From assembly GCF_022539665.2 (NCBI RefSeq), contig NC_081334.1:4992424-5056423 (forward strand): a stretch of 64,000 nucleotides of DNA, read 5' to 3'. The position numbers and the translations under genes are program-made. The stretch is from Daphnia carinata (lineage: Eukaryota; Arthropoda; Branchiopoda; Diplostraca; Daphniidae). Under the pieces are notes generated by a model. The model was not told the DNA's origin, did no database searches, and was given only the letters and a program-made list of their open reading frames with translations. This document shows positions 24,201-35,239 of the stretch, one piece after another. Every line of letters starts with the position of its first letter. The stretch's first letter is position 1.

Positions 24201-26756
24201 TATGGAGTAATAATAGAAAGTATGCGTGTTCACGTTTAAAAATGAGTTTCTTTTAATTTTGCTTACAGCAAGTTTTTTTTTTACTCGTTTTGACTATGAA
24301 GTAACGTTTGGTAAAGAGGCCGCCAGAAATTTCTGAAAAAAAGGGGGGAGATATTGACAGGAATTAGATCAGTACAGTGGCGCAGTATCGTCTTTCACTC
24401 TCTCGTGCGGTCGTACTAAACCATTTAGAAAAAAAAAAAAGATACAAAATATCAAGAGAAAAGAGAGGAGTATATAGAGAGTGAACTTTGGATCGCGAGT
24501 ATCCGCTAGATTTTGATTGGGATCCGGGTACATACTCAAAAGCCAGAGTCGCTCTCAAAGCGATCGACAGTGCTAGAGTACTGCCCCCCTACGAGTCGAT
24601 TTGTCACCAGAGTGACTCAGACTGAAGGATGAAACTGATTTGTTCATAAGAGCCTGTTTCTAGTCATCGTCTCTCGTTGAAACAGGTCGCCATAGGATGG
24701 GACGAGGCTGGCCGCGCTGTTGCGCTATTTCAGGCTTGGTTACTGCAGTCGTCGGTGCCGTCCTGGCCCTCACTTTTCCTTTACTCTACCACGCCATTCT
24801 CAATTATGTGAGTATATAGAAATGTTGTGTCTTGGCTTTTCGTAATGCTAACTTTATGTTCTGTTTACAAGGAATTATCGCTTCAAAAAGGGACGTTGTC
24901 CTACAAATTATGGGACGAACCTCCAGTGGCCATGTACATCAAATTTTATCTCTTTAATATAACCAACAGCGAAGATGTAGTAAACAATCAAGCGAAGCCT
25001 ATTCTTCAACAGCTGGGACCATACACTTTCAAGTAAAAGTTAAAGAAATAAGCAGATATCCTCACTTTACAACAGTGTGGAGCGTTGGGGAGAGCGAGTA
25101 GATAACGACTGTGCTTGGTTCTGATTACACACATAGAGAATCGCACCATCGAGTCAACATCCAGCCTCACGACAACTATACGATGACTTATCAGCAACGT
25201 CGAGTCTGGCATTTCATCGAAGAACTTAGCAACGGAACCCTGCAGGATAATATTACGACTCTCAACGTTCCACTAGTGGTAAACAAAAATATTTAATGCT
25301 GATAATGTTGAAGGAAATTGGCATTTGCTTCATTATCTGTTTTTTTTGTTTGTTTTTTTTAAATATATGCAGGGCGCCACTTACACACTCCGTTTCCAGC
25401 CGCTTTGGTATAAAGTGGGCTTTAATCGAATTGTCAAATTGTTGGGCAGCCAAATGTTTGTGACAAAGAACGCTTCGGAATTGCTTTTCGATGGATATCC
25501 TGATCCTTTACTCGAACTTGGAAAACGTTTACCTCCAGGCACCTTTCCGCCCTTTGATAAATTTGCCTGGTTTTATCAAGTTAGTCGTTTTTTAAATTAT
25601 TATTGCTTGGTCTTTCGTCTATTAAACCTGAGACTTTTTTTTTATTCCGCAGCGCAACAACTCCGAGTCGTACGACGGGGTGTTTAATATCTTTACCGGT
25701 GAGGATCACATTAGCAAGATGGGCGAGATGGACCTATGGAATTACACATCACAAACAAAGTATTTCTTTTATCTTTATATCAAAGTTTTGCCATTTTATT
25801 TTCATTAATTGAAACGTTTTCAGTTATTATGAATCTTATTGTGGAATGGTCAATGGGTCTTTTGGTGAAGCCTGGCCCCCGCGCCGTAATAAAACCAATA
25901 TCTCGATGTACATCACTGACATCTGCAGGTTAGCACGAAAATGTCACCTGTTCTAAGCTCACAGGCAACCAAGTGATTTTGAATGCAGAACGGTGACCCT
26001 AGACTACGAAAAGGACGTGGTGGATGTAGGCGTGTCATCCTACCGTTTTGCGGCCAATGAAAAGGTGTTCTCGAATTCCACAGATCATCCGGACAATTGG
26101 TGTTTCTGCTCTGGCGGCGTTTGCAATCCTTCCGGTGTCGGGAACTCTTCCACTTGCCGTTTTGGTGCACCCGTTTTTGTCTCCTACCCCCACTATTACC
26201 TGGCCGATCCATATTACATCAATCAAGTGGAAGGATTGAGTCCGAAAAAGAACCTACATCAGTTCTACATTGATCTGGAACCTGTGAGTCTTTAATCTAC
26301 CATCTTGTTTCAAACCAACTCACCTGCCTTCTGATGTTATAGGAAATGGCAGTTCCAACATCCGTGAGAGCTCGTTTGCAAATCAATATTCTCATTGAAC
26401 CGGACATTGATATTGAGTAAGTTTAACAGTACAACTCACAATTGGTCGTATTAAAATTCATAAAATTGTTCACTCGCCTTGGCGATTATTATAGGGTCGT
26501 GAGAAATTTCCAACGAATATTTCTCCCTCTCGTCTGGTTTGAAATCAGTGCTGATTTGACCTCAGATCTCGGCTTTTGGATAAACTTTGCCAACCAGTTG
26601 CCCATGTATGGGACAGCCGCCTTTTTCGCCATCTTTTGCCTCAGTCTGGTAGGCGTGGCTGTCTCGGGTGTGTTTCTCGTCAAGAGAAGATCGCGGACGC
26701 ACGCCATCGCCTCGGTTGATCCCAACAGCAAAGAAAGCGACACGACAGACTCTTGA
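21236..26756 (+). CDS. CD36/SR-B family scavenger receptor 1, with extended cytosolic N-terminus
   Basis: Ten exons join in frame: 21236-21389, 24686-24807, 24872-25032, 25137-25278, 25373-25579, 25653-25759, 25824-25928, 25989-26283, 26343-26416 and 26495-26756, giving 542 residues. The first exon adds a 51-residue acidic, Ser/Thr-rich cytosolic tail and joins by a G|GT codon to the exon with the first membrane segment (about residues 64-90). The ectodomain has the family's conserved strings: YIKFYLFNITNSEDV, LGPYTF, DGVFNIFTGEDHISK, SYCGMVNGSFGE, NWCFCSGGVCNPSG, FVSYPHYYLAD and IDLEP. All six conserved disulfide cysteines are present. A second membrane segment (AAFFAIFCLSLVGVAVSGVFL) and a short tail end the protein. 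The family binds lipoproteins, fatty acids, carotenoids or apoptotic cells; the ligand here cannot be read from sequence. Confidence 0.93.
21390..24685 (+). other. large first coding intron of CD36-1
   Basis: This 3.3 kb intron runs from GT at 21390-21391 to AG at 24684-24685. It has no convincing internal coding exon. Near its 3' end lies a TATA-like sequence, so an alternative promoter may start a transcript that begins translation at the in-frame ATG at 24697. Confidence 0.6.
24471..24480 (+). promoter_or_regulatory. candidate alternative CD36-1 promoter (TATA box)
   Basis: TATATAGAGA lies about 225 bp upstream of the in-frame ATG at 24697, and an AP-1-like TGACTCA occurs near 24614. Use of this promoter would make a receptor with the usual very short cytosolic N-terminus (MGRGWPRCC). 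The evidence is sequence resemblance only. Confidence 0.35.
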
Positions 26757-29115
26757 AAGTCCTGTCTTTCAAAATCGTATTGGATTTTGCACTTGGAAAA
26801 AAAGGTAAAACAAACAAAAACAATCAATCAATTTATATCATGAATTCCAAATATTCACGTGATCATCTCTCGCATTCACGTGTCTTACTATTACCATTAT
26901 GTTGATTCTATACTGACTACTATTACTAAATGATTATTGCAATACGCATGTATACGTGCCTTTCGTTTTAACGGTAATAGTGTAGGTGCCTATTAATTGC
27001 CATGTTTATATTGTTGATGAAATTGCCTTGGTTAAGTGAATGACCGTGAAAATATCAAGATGTGCTTACCTGTAGATAGTTGGCTTAGAATGTCAACTAG
27101 TCACCACAGCTCGTTGCGTTGTTAGTTGTGATTGCCAGCCTCGTTTTTGAAAGGGAGAGAGGGGAGACAATTTACTGTGATGTCATGAAAAATTCCCTTT
27201 TATTTTCCCTTTGTGTTGTCCTCTGGGGCAACGCCTACCTTTCATGTCGAAAAACACAAACAACACATCAATAGGGGTGCCTTGATTTGACTGTCACATT
27301 TGACAAACTGCTCATTGTAACATAATACAAAACGCTATCTGTATATGTAGGATACGACTAGTGCTCAATCCCGGAGCCAAAACATTGAACTCCATCTTAG
27401 TTTTCAATGTTTTCGCCCCTCTCTACCCAAGTTTAAAATTTCAATTTTCGGTTTGATTCGTTGGTGTGACGAGTGTGAATCTCAAGTAGAGCTGAAGTTG
27501 GTTTCGGTTGCCTTCAAAGAAATGACCGAATCAAATCCAATGGCATATCCAGATAACGAGTTGACCTTGGTTTTTTCTTGTTTAGTATCTAATGTTGGTA
27601 CGTGATTTTGCTGAAAAGCCGTAATTGGAAACCTATTTCGTGCTGCATAACGATGTATTTTAAACTAGATTTAAGATTCTGTCTAAAATGAAAAAGAGGG
27701 AAGGCCTTTTCATTCTAATCAAAATCTTCAAAAAATGACATTTCGTGGAATTCAATAAATTCCAGCGTGCCATTTTTAGTGATCCTTGTTGAATTTGAAT
27801 ATAATTCATGTGTTCAATTCAATGTATCATCTAATTTTTACCCACAATTTAGAGCAAAAAGGCATCTCTTGGAATTGCATAGAATTTTGGTCCAGAAAGG
27901 ATTCATGTTTCTTTACCTGCCTTTTCTAATACGTTTTTTATTGCCCTCCAGGATTTTTCTACCAAGTTTCTTCCTATTAGAAAGTTTTTCATCGCATCTT
28001 CGAGGCACTGATTGCTGACCAACTTTGCAGCCATTATTCCTTCTCGACGTTGATTTTTAAATTGTTATATTTTTTTCGCTTGTCTCTTTTAATCTTTTTT
28101 TATTTTTGTGCATACGATTTCCACCCGATAATCTTTTCCTCGATGCAGGCGCGATCAGCATGTTATCAAGATATTGCCACATCACGCTTTATACGCAGAT
28201 CATCGGTTATTTGCTTGATTTTACAGATAGACGGCAAGAAAAAGTCGTGAATGCAGACGAAAGGTGATGCTTTTAAAATACCATTCCAACTTCCAATCTC
28301 AAACAGGGTTATGTCAGCGGCTCACAATCGGACATGTTGCATCCATATCCCGTTGACGGTTGTTAATCGCATAGGACAACTATCAAGCAAATGTCGGGGA
28401 TGAAAAGTGGCAACCTCCCATGGCAACTACCCAATCACGTACCATATCTTGCACGTTAATAAGCTTTACTGCTTTGCATTGATCACGGTATTCGTTATTA
28501 TCCCCCTTTTATATGTTAGTGCGTTTGTATTTGTTTTCTCCTTGTTTACATTTGTAGCGTTCGATGCAAAGATGATAGTATTCTAATCAGGTGATTGGAA
28601 ACGTTTCTGGTGCCACGAGTTAAGGAGTAACGTGTTCGTCAATAAACTCGACTTCACGACAACAAAGTCACAAATCGTTGCGGAATCATAGGTACAATTC
28701 ATGCCAGTGCGATCGCACGCAACATTGTGAGTATATCGTAGCACAGTTGAAGTTAAATCTTTCTTTAACGTTCATATCTTTACAGATATTAGCCTAGGGT
28801 TGGTAAGCCTATTCTCGTTCTTCGTTCAAAGTTCAACGAACATTGACGCTTAATCAGAAGAGAGCAAGGAAAAACGACCTCATTAGTTACATATACAGTA
28901 AAAATGTTTATTTATAGGTTTCGTTTAGAAGCTACCTTTGGATTATTATTTTTTGTTGATTGCAGGGTCGCTCGGTGATAATTCCATTTGTTATCCGTTA
29001 CAATTCAAAAGCATATAAAGAGCTACAGACAGTTGTTTACCAATAGGGTTCTTCGCGTCGAATAGTCTCGAAATTCCAATTATCGAATTTGTTTGGCAAA
29101 ACATCAGCTCAAAAC
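26757..29115. other. intergenic region between the tandem CD36 genes
   Basis: This AT-rich stretch holds the CD36-1 3' UTR and the CD36-2 promoter. An AATAAA occurs near 27752. No coding exon is supported; the open frames at 27767-28250 are AT-rich and resemble no family I know. Confidence 0.5.
29014..29020 (+). promoter_or_regulatory. TATA box of CD36-2
   Basis: A TATAAAG motif lies about 100 bp upstream of the CD36-2 start codon. An initiator-like ACAGTTG follows about 12 bases later, somewhat closer than usual, so the true start site may be slightly downstream. This looks like a focused core promoter. Confidence 0.5.
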
Positions 29116-31214
29116 ATGAGTCGTGGACCTGTCTTTTGGGGGGTCATCGGCATAATAGGTGCCATCATTGGAGTGGTTTGTGCAGTTGGACTTCCTTTTC
29201 TCGTCAGTTTCATAGTTGATCAGGTACTTTGGATAGCTTAGTTACTTCCCATTGTGGCCGATTCCATTAACCGAGCCATTATTAGTTTTTATTGTCATTT
29301 TACTGCCTTCTGCTTTTACTTATTATTCCATTTGATTTGTTAATTTTTGACAGCAACTGAGACTTCAGCCTGGCACGATTATGTACAACTTTTGGGAAAA
29401 TTCTCCAGTCCCGATGTACATCCGTTTCTACATGTTCAATGTAACAAACAGTGAAGATGTCCTTAATCATCAAGCAAAGCCCATCGTTGAAGAAATTGGG
29501 CCTTTTACCTACACGTAATGTAAGCTTTACATGTGTTAAAAGACTTACTTATAGAATATCAATCTTAGTGAAGTGCACGAACGCGTGAACGTGGAGAGGT
29601 ATGACAATTTCACTCTCAAGTTCCAGCAGAAGAGATATTGGCAGTATGTTGAAGAAATGAGCAATGGTTCTTTGGATGGCCTCATCACTAACCTTAACGT
29701 TCCTCTTTTGGTAACTTGAGAATTTGACCGACCCCTCACACGTAAAACTAATCAGCCTGTGTGTCAACTTGACAGAGTGCAGCCAATGCAATACGATATA
29801 AGCCACAATTCATTAAATTTGGCTTCAATGAATTTGTCGACAGAACCAACACCGAAATTTTTGTGACAAAAACTGTGAACGAACTCTTGTTCGCTGGCTA
29901 TTCAGATGCTTTACTGAATTTTTCCCAGCTAATTCCACCAGGCTATCTTGATATTCCCCCCGGATATGACAAATTTGGCTGGTTTTATAACGTAAGTATT
30001 ATCCACTTATTTGCATTAATACCTATTGAGAAATTTTACGAAATCTGCAGCGCAATGGATCAGAAACATATGACGGCGTGTTTAATATTTTTACCGGCGT
30101 GGATGATATCAGTAAACTTGATGTGATGGACATGTGGAACTATACCCGCCAAACCAAGTAAGTACTTCCATTCACTAGCTTATGAGGTAACATCGGTTAC
30201 TGTGGGCTTTTTTTTTTCGTCTCTTGATCGTAAGGTATTACGAATCATATTGCGGAATGGTCAACGGATCCTTTGGTGAAGGGTGGCCGCCAAGAAGAGA
30301 GCGAACAAGCATCGAAATGTATTCAACCGATCTATGCAGGTCTACATTTGGTTTAAGAACTCCGTAGGCAGACCTTATAGCGTAGATGGTTTCTTGGTGG
30401 TCAGGTCCATTACCTTGGATTATACGCAAGATGTTTCGAAAAAGGGTGTGACATTTTATCGATTTGCTGGTACAGAACGAATGTTTGCAAGTGTACAGGA
30501 AAATCCCGAAAATTGGTGTTTTTGGTCGGGGGATGTCTTTAATCTGTCAGGAGTCACTAACTCGTCAACCTGTCGCTACGGATCTCCTGCCTTTGTTTCC
30601 TTTCCTCACTATTATTTGGCGGACTCCTTCCTACAAAATCAAGTAGATGGATTGAATCCCCACCAAGATCTACACGAATTCCATGTCGATCTTGAACCGG
30701 TACTACATCTTTACTATTCTAAAAGCGAGAGACTGTAATGTAAAAAAAAAAACAAATGTTAATTGCCTTTAAAATTATTTATTTGCAGCGCACATCGGTT
30801 CCGTTACAAGTCAACGCCCGTTTCCAAATCAACATTTTATTAGAGTCCATAAAAGGCATACGGTAAGTTTTAATTCTTCTTGAAACATTTTGTTGATTCT
30901 TTCAGGAATTTTTACGTGGTCTCATTTGTGATATATCTATACTTCTTTTTCAACTATACTTTTTTCCGGAAATAAGCATCCTCAAAAACGTCACACAAGT
31001 CTACATGCCAGTGATGTGGTTCGGTGTAACTGCCGACTTGACTGACAACTTGCTGGGCTGGATTCATTTCACCTTGATAGGACCGTACATCGGATCCTTT
31101 TGCTTCTTCTTGCTTTTTGTCGCTTCTATGGTTGTAGTTGCAAAAAGTGGAATCAAGTATGCCAAAATGAAAAAAAATACAACCCAAAAAAGAGGTGACA
31201 ATAATGGAAGATAG
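29116..31214 (+). CDS. CD36/SR-B family scavenger receptor 2 (tandem paralogue lacking one disulfide pair)
   Basis: Nine exons join in frame: 29116-29223, 29354-29514, 29569-29710, 29776-29991, 30051-30157, 30235-30339, 30405-30699, 30789-30862 and 30977-31214, giving 481 residues. Exon lengths 161, 142, 107, 105, 295 and 74 equal those of CD36-1, so the two arose by local duplication. The N-terminal membrane segment follows MSRGPVFWG directly, with no long cytosolic tail. Conserved strings include YIRFYMFNVTNSEDV, DGVFNIFTGVDDISK, SYCGMVNGSFGE and FVSFPHYYLAD. In the Cys-rich segment the usual CFC and VCN read CFW and VFN, so two of six conserved cysteines are missing together. The C-terminal membrane segment is followed by a basic tail (KYAKMKKNTTQKRG). 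Confidence 0.93.
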
Positions 31215-31256
31215 CGATACATAAAGTAAACAATGTAATTTCGAAACTTGGACGTC

Positions 31257-31262
31257 AATAAA
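31257..31262 (+). terminator. polyadenylation signal of CD36-2
   Basis: AATAAA lies 43 bases after the CD36-2 stop codon and is followed by an A-rich stretch. The gene therefore probably ends before the palindrome arm starts at 31447. Confidence 0.6.
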
Positions 31263-31604
31263 AAAGAAAATGTACGCGTTATAACCATGAGAAACTTGGA
31301 ATTTTTCTTGTCAATCGTGGTGTATTTGAAAAAACGGTGGACTTAAGGAAAGTAACAATTTTCCCCGTAATCAACATCAATTCTGCCTACATTCTGTGGT
31401 TTACAACAAATTCCAATGCGTGTCAATTTTTGCTGTTACAAGTTTCAAGCCCGACAAAATAAGCCCGGCCTTGTGTTTTTTACGTTTCATTCAAAAACTA
31501 TAACGGCAATTGAAAAATAAACTTGATTTCCGTGATCAGCAGTTAATTTTGAATCGAAATCATGTATTTTATGCCAAATTTGAAATTTGGCCAAAAATGA
31601 AAAA

Positions 31605-31704
31605 GTGAGAAGGCTATAGCCTTCCCACTTTTGTGAAATCGCCGAAAAACGGAATCTCTTGGAATTCAACAAAAATCATTTTTTGAGAAGGCAATAGCCT
31701 TCTC
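31605..31704 (+). repeat. cluster of short perfect hairpins at the outer tip of the left arm
   Basis: GTGAGAAGGC-TATA-GCCTTCCCAC occurs at 31605-31628 and GAGAAGGC-AATA-GCCTTCTC at 31685-31704. A GCCAAAT/ATTTGGC hairpin lies just before, near 31573. The same GAGAAGGC core recurs in direct orientation at about 31719. The mirror copy is near 57605-57705. Confidence 0.7.
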
Positions 31705-31726
31705 ACGAGCGAAAAAGTGAGAAGGC

Positions 31727-31820
31727 AAAAAAATATCGGCCTTTCTGTCTCTTTTACTACTACCGACCGTTAGATGGCGATAGAAGTGAAATATATTTTA
31801 AAAAAGGCCGATATTTTTTT
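31727..31820 (+). mobile_element. 94-bp foldback (MITE-like) element, left arm
   Basis: A perfect 18-bp inverted repeat, AAAAAAATATCGGCCTTT at 31727-31744 and its complement at 31803-31820, encloses 58 bases. It has no coding capacity. No target-site duplication is evident because the flanks are A/T runs. The mirror copy lies near 57487-57580. Confidence 0.55.
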
Positions 31821-32099
31821 TTTCTTTGGGGAAAAAACGGATTGCCATAGATTGCATCAAACCATGGCCTACTACAATCAGGGCCTGTCAACGCGCAATA
31901 CCTCCAGCGCCCAGATTGGCTTAACGCGTGTTGTCTGCTGTCTACCTTTATTCGCTAGATAGACCGTCCTCGCTAGATTTTACTTCTTGACCTCTATATA
32001 ATCTAATTTGTTTAATTCTGATCTACATTTTTTCTATCCCGGGTCACAAGGTAAGTGTTATCTTTTATTCCTAGTGTGATGACTTTAAACTATGGTTTT

Positions 32100-33990
32100 G
32101 TTTAACAGTGTGAAGGAAATTTTGCCAGAGTGTCCACAAGCTGGTGAGGGCGGCGGTAGTGGTCCGTTGACGTCACAAAGTAAGATGAAAATATCGAAAC
32201 ATGTGTTCGAACTTAAACTTCTTGGTGCTTTTTATAGTATGGAGAAGGGGGACATTCCTCGAAGGATTGCCCATAAGAGGGTCGCGTTGGTGGTGGAAGT
32301 CGTACCTGCCATGAGATAAACGAAAAACAAAAAGAACATCATTTTTAGAGCTCATTTTTAACGAAGAAGAGGGCAATGTAGCAAGGGATTTTCCTCAAGG
32401 AGGAAGCATTGGTGGCAGCAACTGTTACACTTTAAACATTAATTGTATCTTCACAAAAATATTTTATGTTCCAGTGTTCATTGTTTTACTCCTAGGGTGG
32501 TGAAGCTGGCCACACCTCGAAAGGCTGCCCGAATCTCTTCATTGAATTGACGGAAGATGGAAAGCCACATGAGCAATACATTCCGGAAGCTGTGACATGT
32601 GATGAAAAGGAACTGTTTAAGGGCATCGTCTGTGTGGGAATGCTTTAACAATTTTGATAAAGTCGTCCCCAGTGTAAGCCATTTCTCGATACTGTATTTT
32701 TTTTTAAATACCTATTGGGTTTGCTTTAGGCTACAGGAAAAGATGTACCTCAATACATAATATCTTTCGAAGAAGCCTGCCTGCACCATCTACTACTTCA
32801 AAACATTAAAAATTCTGGCTACATAAAACCAACACCTGTTAAGAAAGCTTCAGTTGCAGGTATTCTTGCCATAAGAGATTTAATTGCTTGTGCTGTCACG
32901 GGCTCCGGAAAAACGGTAATCCAATTAATTAACGCTGTGTAATTTTGAAACCTTGATGCCCTCGTACTGACTTGATTCGAATGGGTCAGTATGAAATGGG
33001 TAAGTTGAAGTAAAAGTAATTTTGAGTGGGCACGCCGGTGATTGCGACTACTAAAAGGTCCAATTGCATCTAAGATACTCAACAAACCCTTCGTGATATT
33101 CGTTGATTAAGTCATCTAAAATTTTACATTTTTTCATGCAGGCGGCGTACTTGGTACCGGTTTTGAACATATTGTTAGAACAAGGTGTTGCTGGTGCGTC
33201 TCATGCCATGGAGCAAAAGCTAGAAGTTGTAATTGTCGCACCCACTCGTGAATTGGCCATTCAAATTCACCGCGAGGCGTGTAAATTCTTCTACACTTCG
33301 GTTTTAAAGTCTGTGGTTATATATGGAGGAACTCTCACGAGCCATCAGCGGTCAAATCTTCAAGCTGGGTGCAATATTTTTGTCGCGACCGCGGGGCGAT
33401 TCGAGGATTTTCTCGACCGTGGAGTATTTGACTTCTCGTGAGTCAGGTTTTAAATTTGGACGAAGCTGATCGAATGCTTGATACGGGTTTCGGCCTCAAT
33501 GTTGAAAAAATTGTCAATCATCCAACGACGCATCCGAAAGTATGTCCCATTGCTTTTGAGTATGAGATTTGACTGATGTAATACTATTTGTTTCTCTGTA
33601 GGGCATCCGTCGTGTTTGTATGTTTTCGGCTACATTCCCAGATGAAGTACAAGCGCTGGCTGCGATGTACATGGAAGACTACATATTCGTCACAACAGGC
33701 ATTGTCGGTGGCACCAATCCGGATGTTAAACAGCTGTTTTTTTTCAGTGCTCGAAAAGAGATAAGAGATCTAAGCTGATTGAAGTTTTACAAGATCTCGG
33801 TGATGCCAAGACTATCGGTTTTTGTCGACAGCAAAAAGACGGCGGATTTCGTCGCTGCATTCTCGTGCAATAACAACTTACAAGTAAGAATCAAAACTGT
33901 TGGAATTGGGCAAAGTATCTTAACTTTAAATGTCTAGTCTACCAGCATCCATGGTGAGCGTAAACGAAAATCGTAAATGTCTCTTCCGAA
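32100..33990 (+). pseudogene. vasa/DDX4-like DEAD-box helicase pseudogene, copy A
   Basis: Relics of CCHC zinc knuckles (GEGGHSSKDCP at about 32240-32273, followed by TAA at 32274-32276; later GEAGHTSKGCP) precede a Vasa-type helicase core. The core keeps the Q-motif region (YIKPTPV), GSGKT, APTRELAIQIHREACKF, LDEADRMLDTGFG at about 33456, the motif III region CMFSATFPDEVQALA and VGGTNPDVKQ. Introns are preserved (for example acceptor CAG before 33142), so this is a DNA-level copy, not a processed one. Breaks include the TAA, a frameshift near 32632, a TGA at 33439-33441 and a poly-T frameshift near 33740. Similarity ends near 33990, before the helicase C-terminus. Vasa acts in germ cells and piRNA amplification (family knowledge). 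Confidence 0.88.
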
Positions 33991-34127
33991 GCTTCTGTCA
34001 GAAGAATATGCTAGCAATCAACTCACGAATCATGTAAGGTATGAAATATATATATGAATTAAGAGTTTTTATGCCTAATGGTGTTTTACTGTCTTATTAT
34101 AGATGAACAATAAAAGCCGATGTCGAA

Positions 34128-34673
34128 GTGCCGAAGAAAACAACACGTCGAGGTGCTGTCAAACGTGTCTCCGTTCCGGAGAAGGAAGCGCCGGAAGGCA
34201 AAAGGTGTCGTGGTGAAACGAAAGCCAATAAATACGTTGCTGGATTGGATGTAGAAATGTTACATGAAGGCAAAGGACACGCTGCCGACATCCACGCCAA
34301 TCACGTGCCAGATGAGCCGGAGGCGAACGATGGATCGCCAGTCACATCCGTCAAAAGTGGACGATCTACTTGCGCAAAGGGTGCCCTCAAAGTTCATCTT
34401 GACGTGGCCGAAACGGCGCATTCGCCAGTCAGATCCACCCGTTCGGCGCGGAAGACGGCTTCACCGGCCGAGAAGAAAGTCTCTGTCCAGCTGGAACGCG
34501 AACCCGACATTGAGACTTTGGCCGCTACAGCCAAAGAAGAGGAAGAGAAAGCACCGGCCGCCAAACGTTCACGACAAAAGAAGGGCTCGGTAGCATCTGC
34601 CTCAACAAAGGCGGATGAATCTCCAGCCGTGCCGGCCATGAAACGGGACACGTGGTGGCAAGAAAACAACTAG
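34128..34673 (+). CDS. basic Ser/Thr/Lys-rich ORF, chromatin-protein-like, left arm
   Basis: A 181-residue open frame starting MPKKTTRRGAVKRV lies directly after vasa copy A, behind a splice-acceptor-like ATTATAG at about 34097-34103. It is rich in K, R, S, T, A and E, with segments such as STRSARKTASPAEKK and AAKRSRQKKGS that resemble chromatin-binding or AT-hook-like tails; no named domain is recognised. At its end a shift to another frame would continue TRGGKKTTSELELVKEDTPS and end in RRTRNI at 34739, which suggests a one-base frameshift in an originally longer C-terminus. It may therefore be the last exon of a broken gene. An identical 181-residue copy sits in the right arm. Confidence 0.5.
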   Translation: MPKKTTRRGAVKRVSVPEKEAPEGKRCRGETKANKYVAGLDVEMLHEGKGHAADIHANHVPDEPEANDGSPVTSVKSGRSTCAKGALKVHLDVAETAHSPVRSTRSARKTASPAEKKVSVQLEREPDIETLAATAKEEEEKAPAAKRSRQKKGSVASASTKADESPAVPAMKRDTWWQENN

Positions 34674-34849
34674 CGAACTTGAGCTTGTTAAGGAGGATAC
34701 CCCATCGCCACCATCACCTCGACGTACTAGAAACATCTAACAGCAAGACCCATCAATGAATTACCTATTTTATTTTTATTTTGTTTTACTCATAATTTTT
34801 ACCGATTGAATAATTGGTTCACATATCCGATTCTATTCTGCTTTTGGGT

Positions 34850-35239
34850 TCACTGCTGTACCTCTTTCCCCAAGTTGACCTCATTACGTGTTCCTATCCA
34901 TGCGTTGAGGCTCACTTGATTATAATTTTTGTTCTTTAAATTTTGTTTCCAATTTTCATTCTGAGCGACGCCCAATAATTTTGAAAAAATACATATTTTG
35001 GTACGGTTGGTTAAGTATTTCACAATTGGCACGGATTTGTGTGTGTGTGTTACTGATGTTGGTGGACCTACTGCACGAGAGCCGCAACACGAATTTATCT
35101 TTCCCAACAATACAAAACTTACCATTGTAAACCCGAAAGACAACCAGCCATCTCCTTGTTTTAATTTGGTTTTTGCATAGTATCTTCCTGTGCGAGAGAA
35201 AACTAAAAAGTCGCGTCTTAAATTGAATTCGCCGCCCAT
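34850..35239 (-). CDS. uncharacterised 129-residue ORF, left arm
   Basis: This open frame (MGGEFNLRRDFLVFSRTG...) reads convergently toward the basic ORF. It is intact in both arms. After FGFTM there is a good GTAAGT donor, and CTCGTGCAG 52 bases on is a possible acceptor, but splicing there would reach a stop at once. The unspliced frame, or a first exon of unknown continuation, is therefore more likely. No family was recognised. Confidence 0.35.
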   Translation of the reverse strand: MGGEFNLRRDFLVFSRTGRYYAKTKLKQGDGWLSFGFTMVSFVLLGKINSCCGSRAVGPPTSVTHTHKSVPIVKYLTNRTKICIFSKLLGVAQNENWKQNLKNKNYNQVSLNAWIGTRNEVNLGKEVQQ

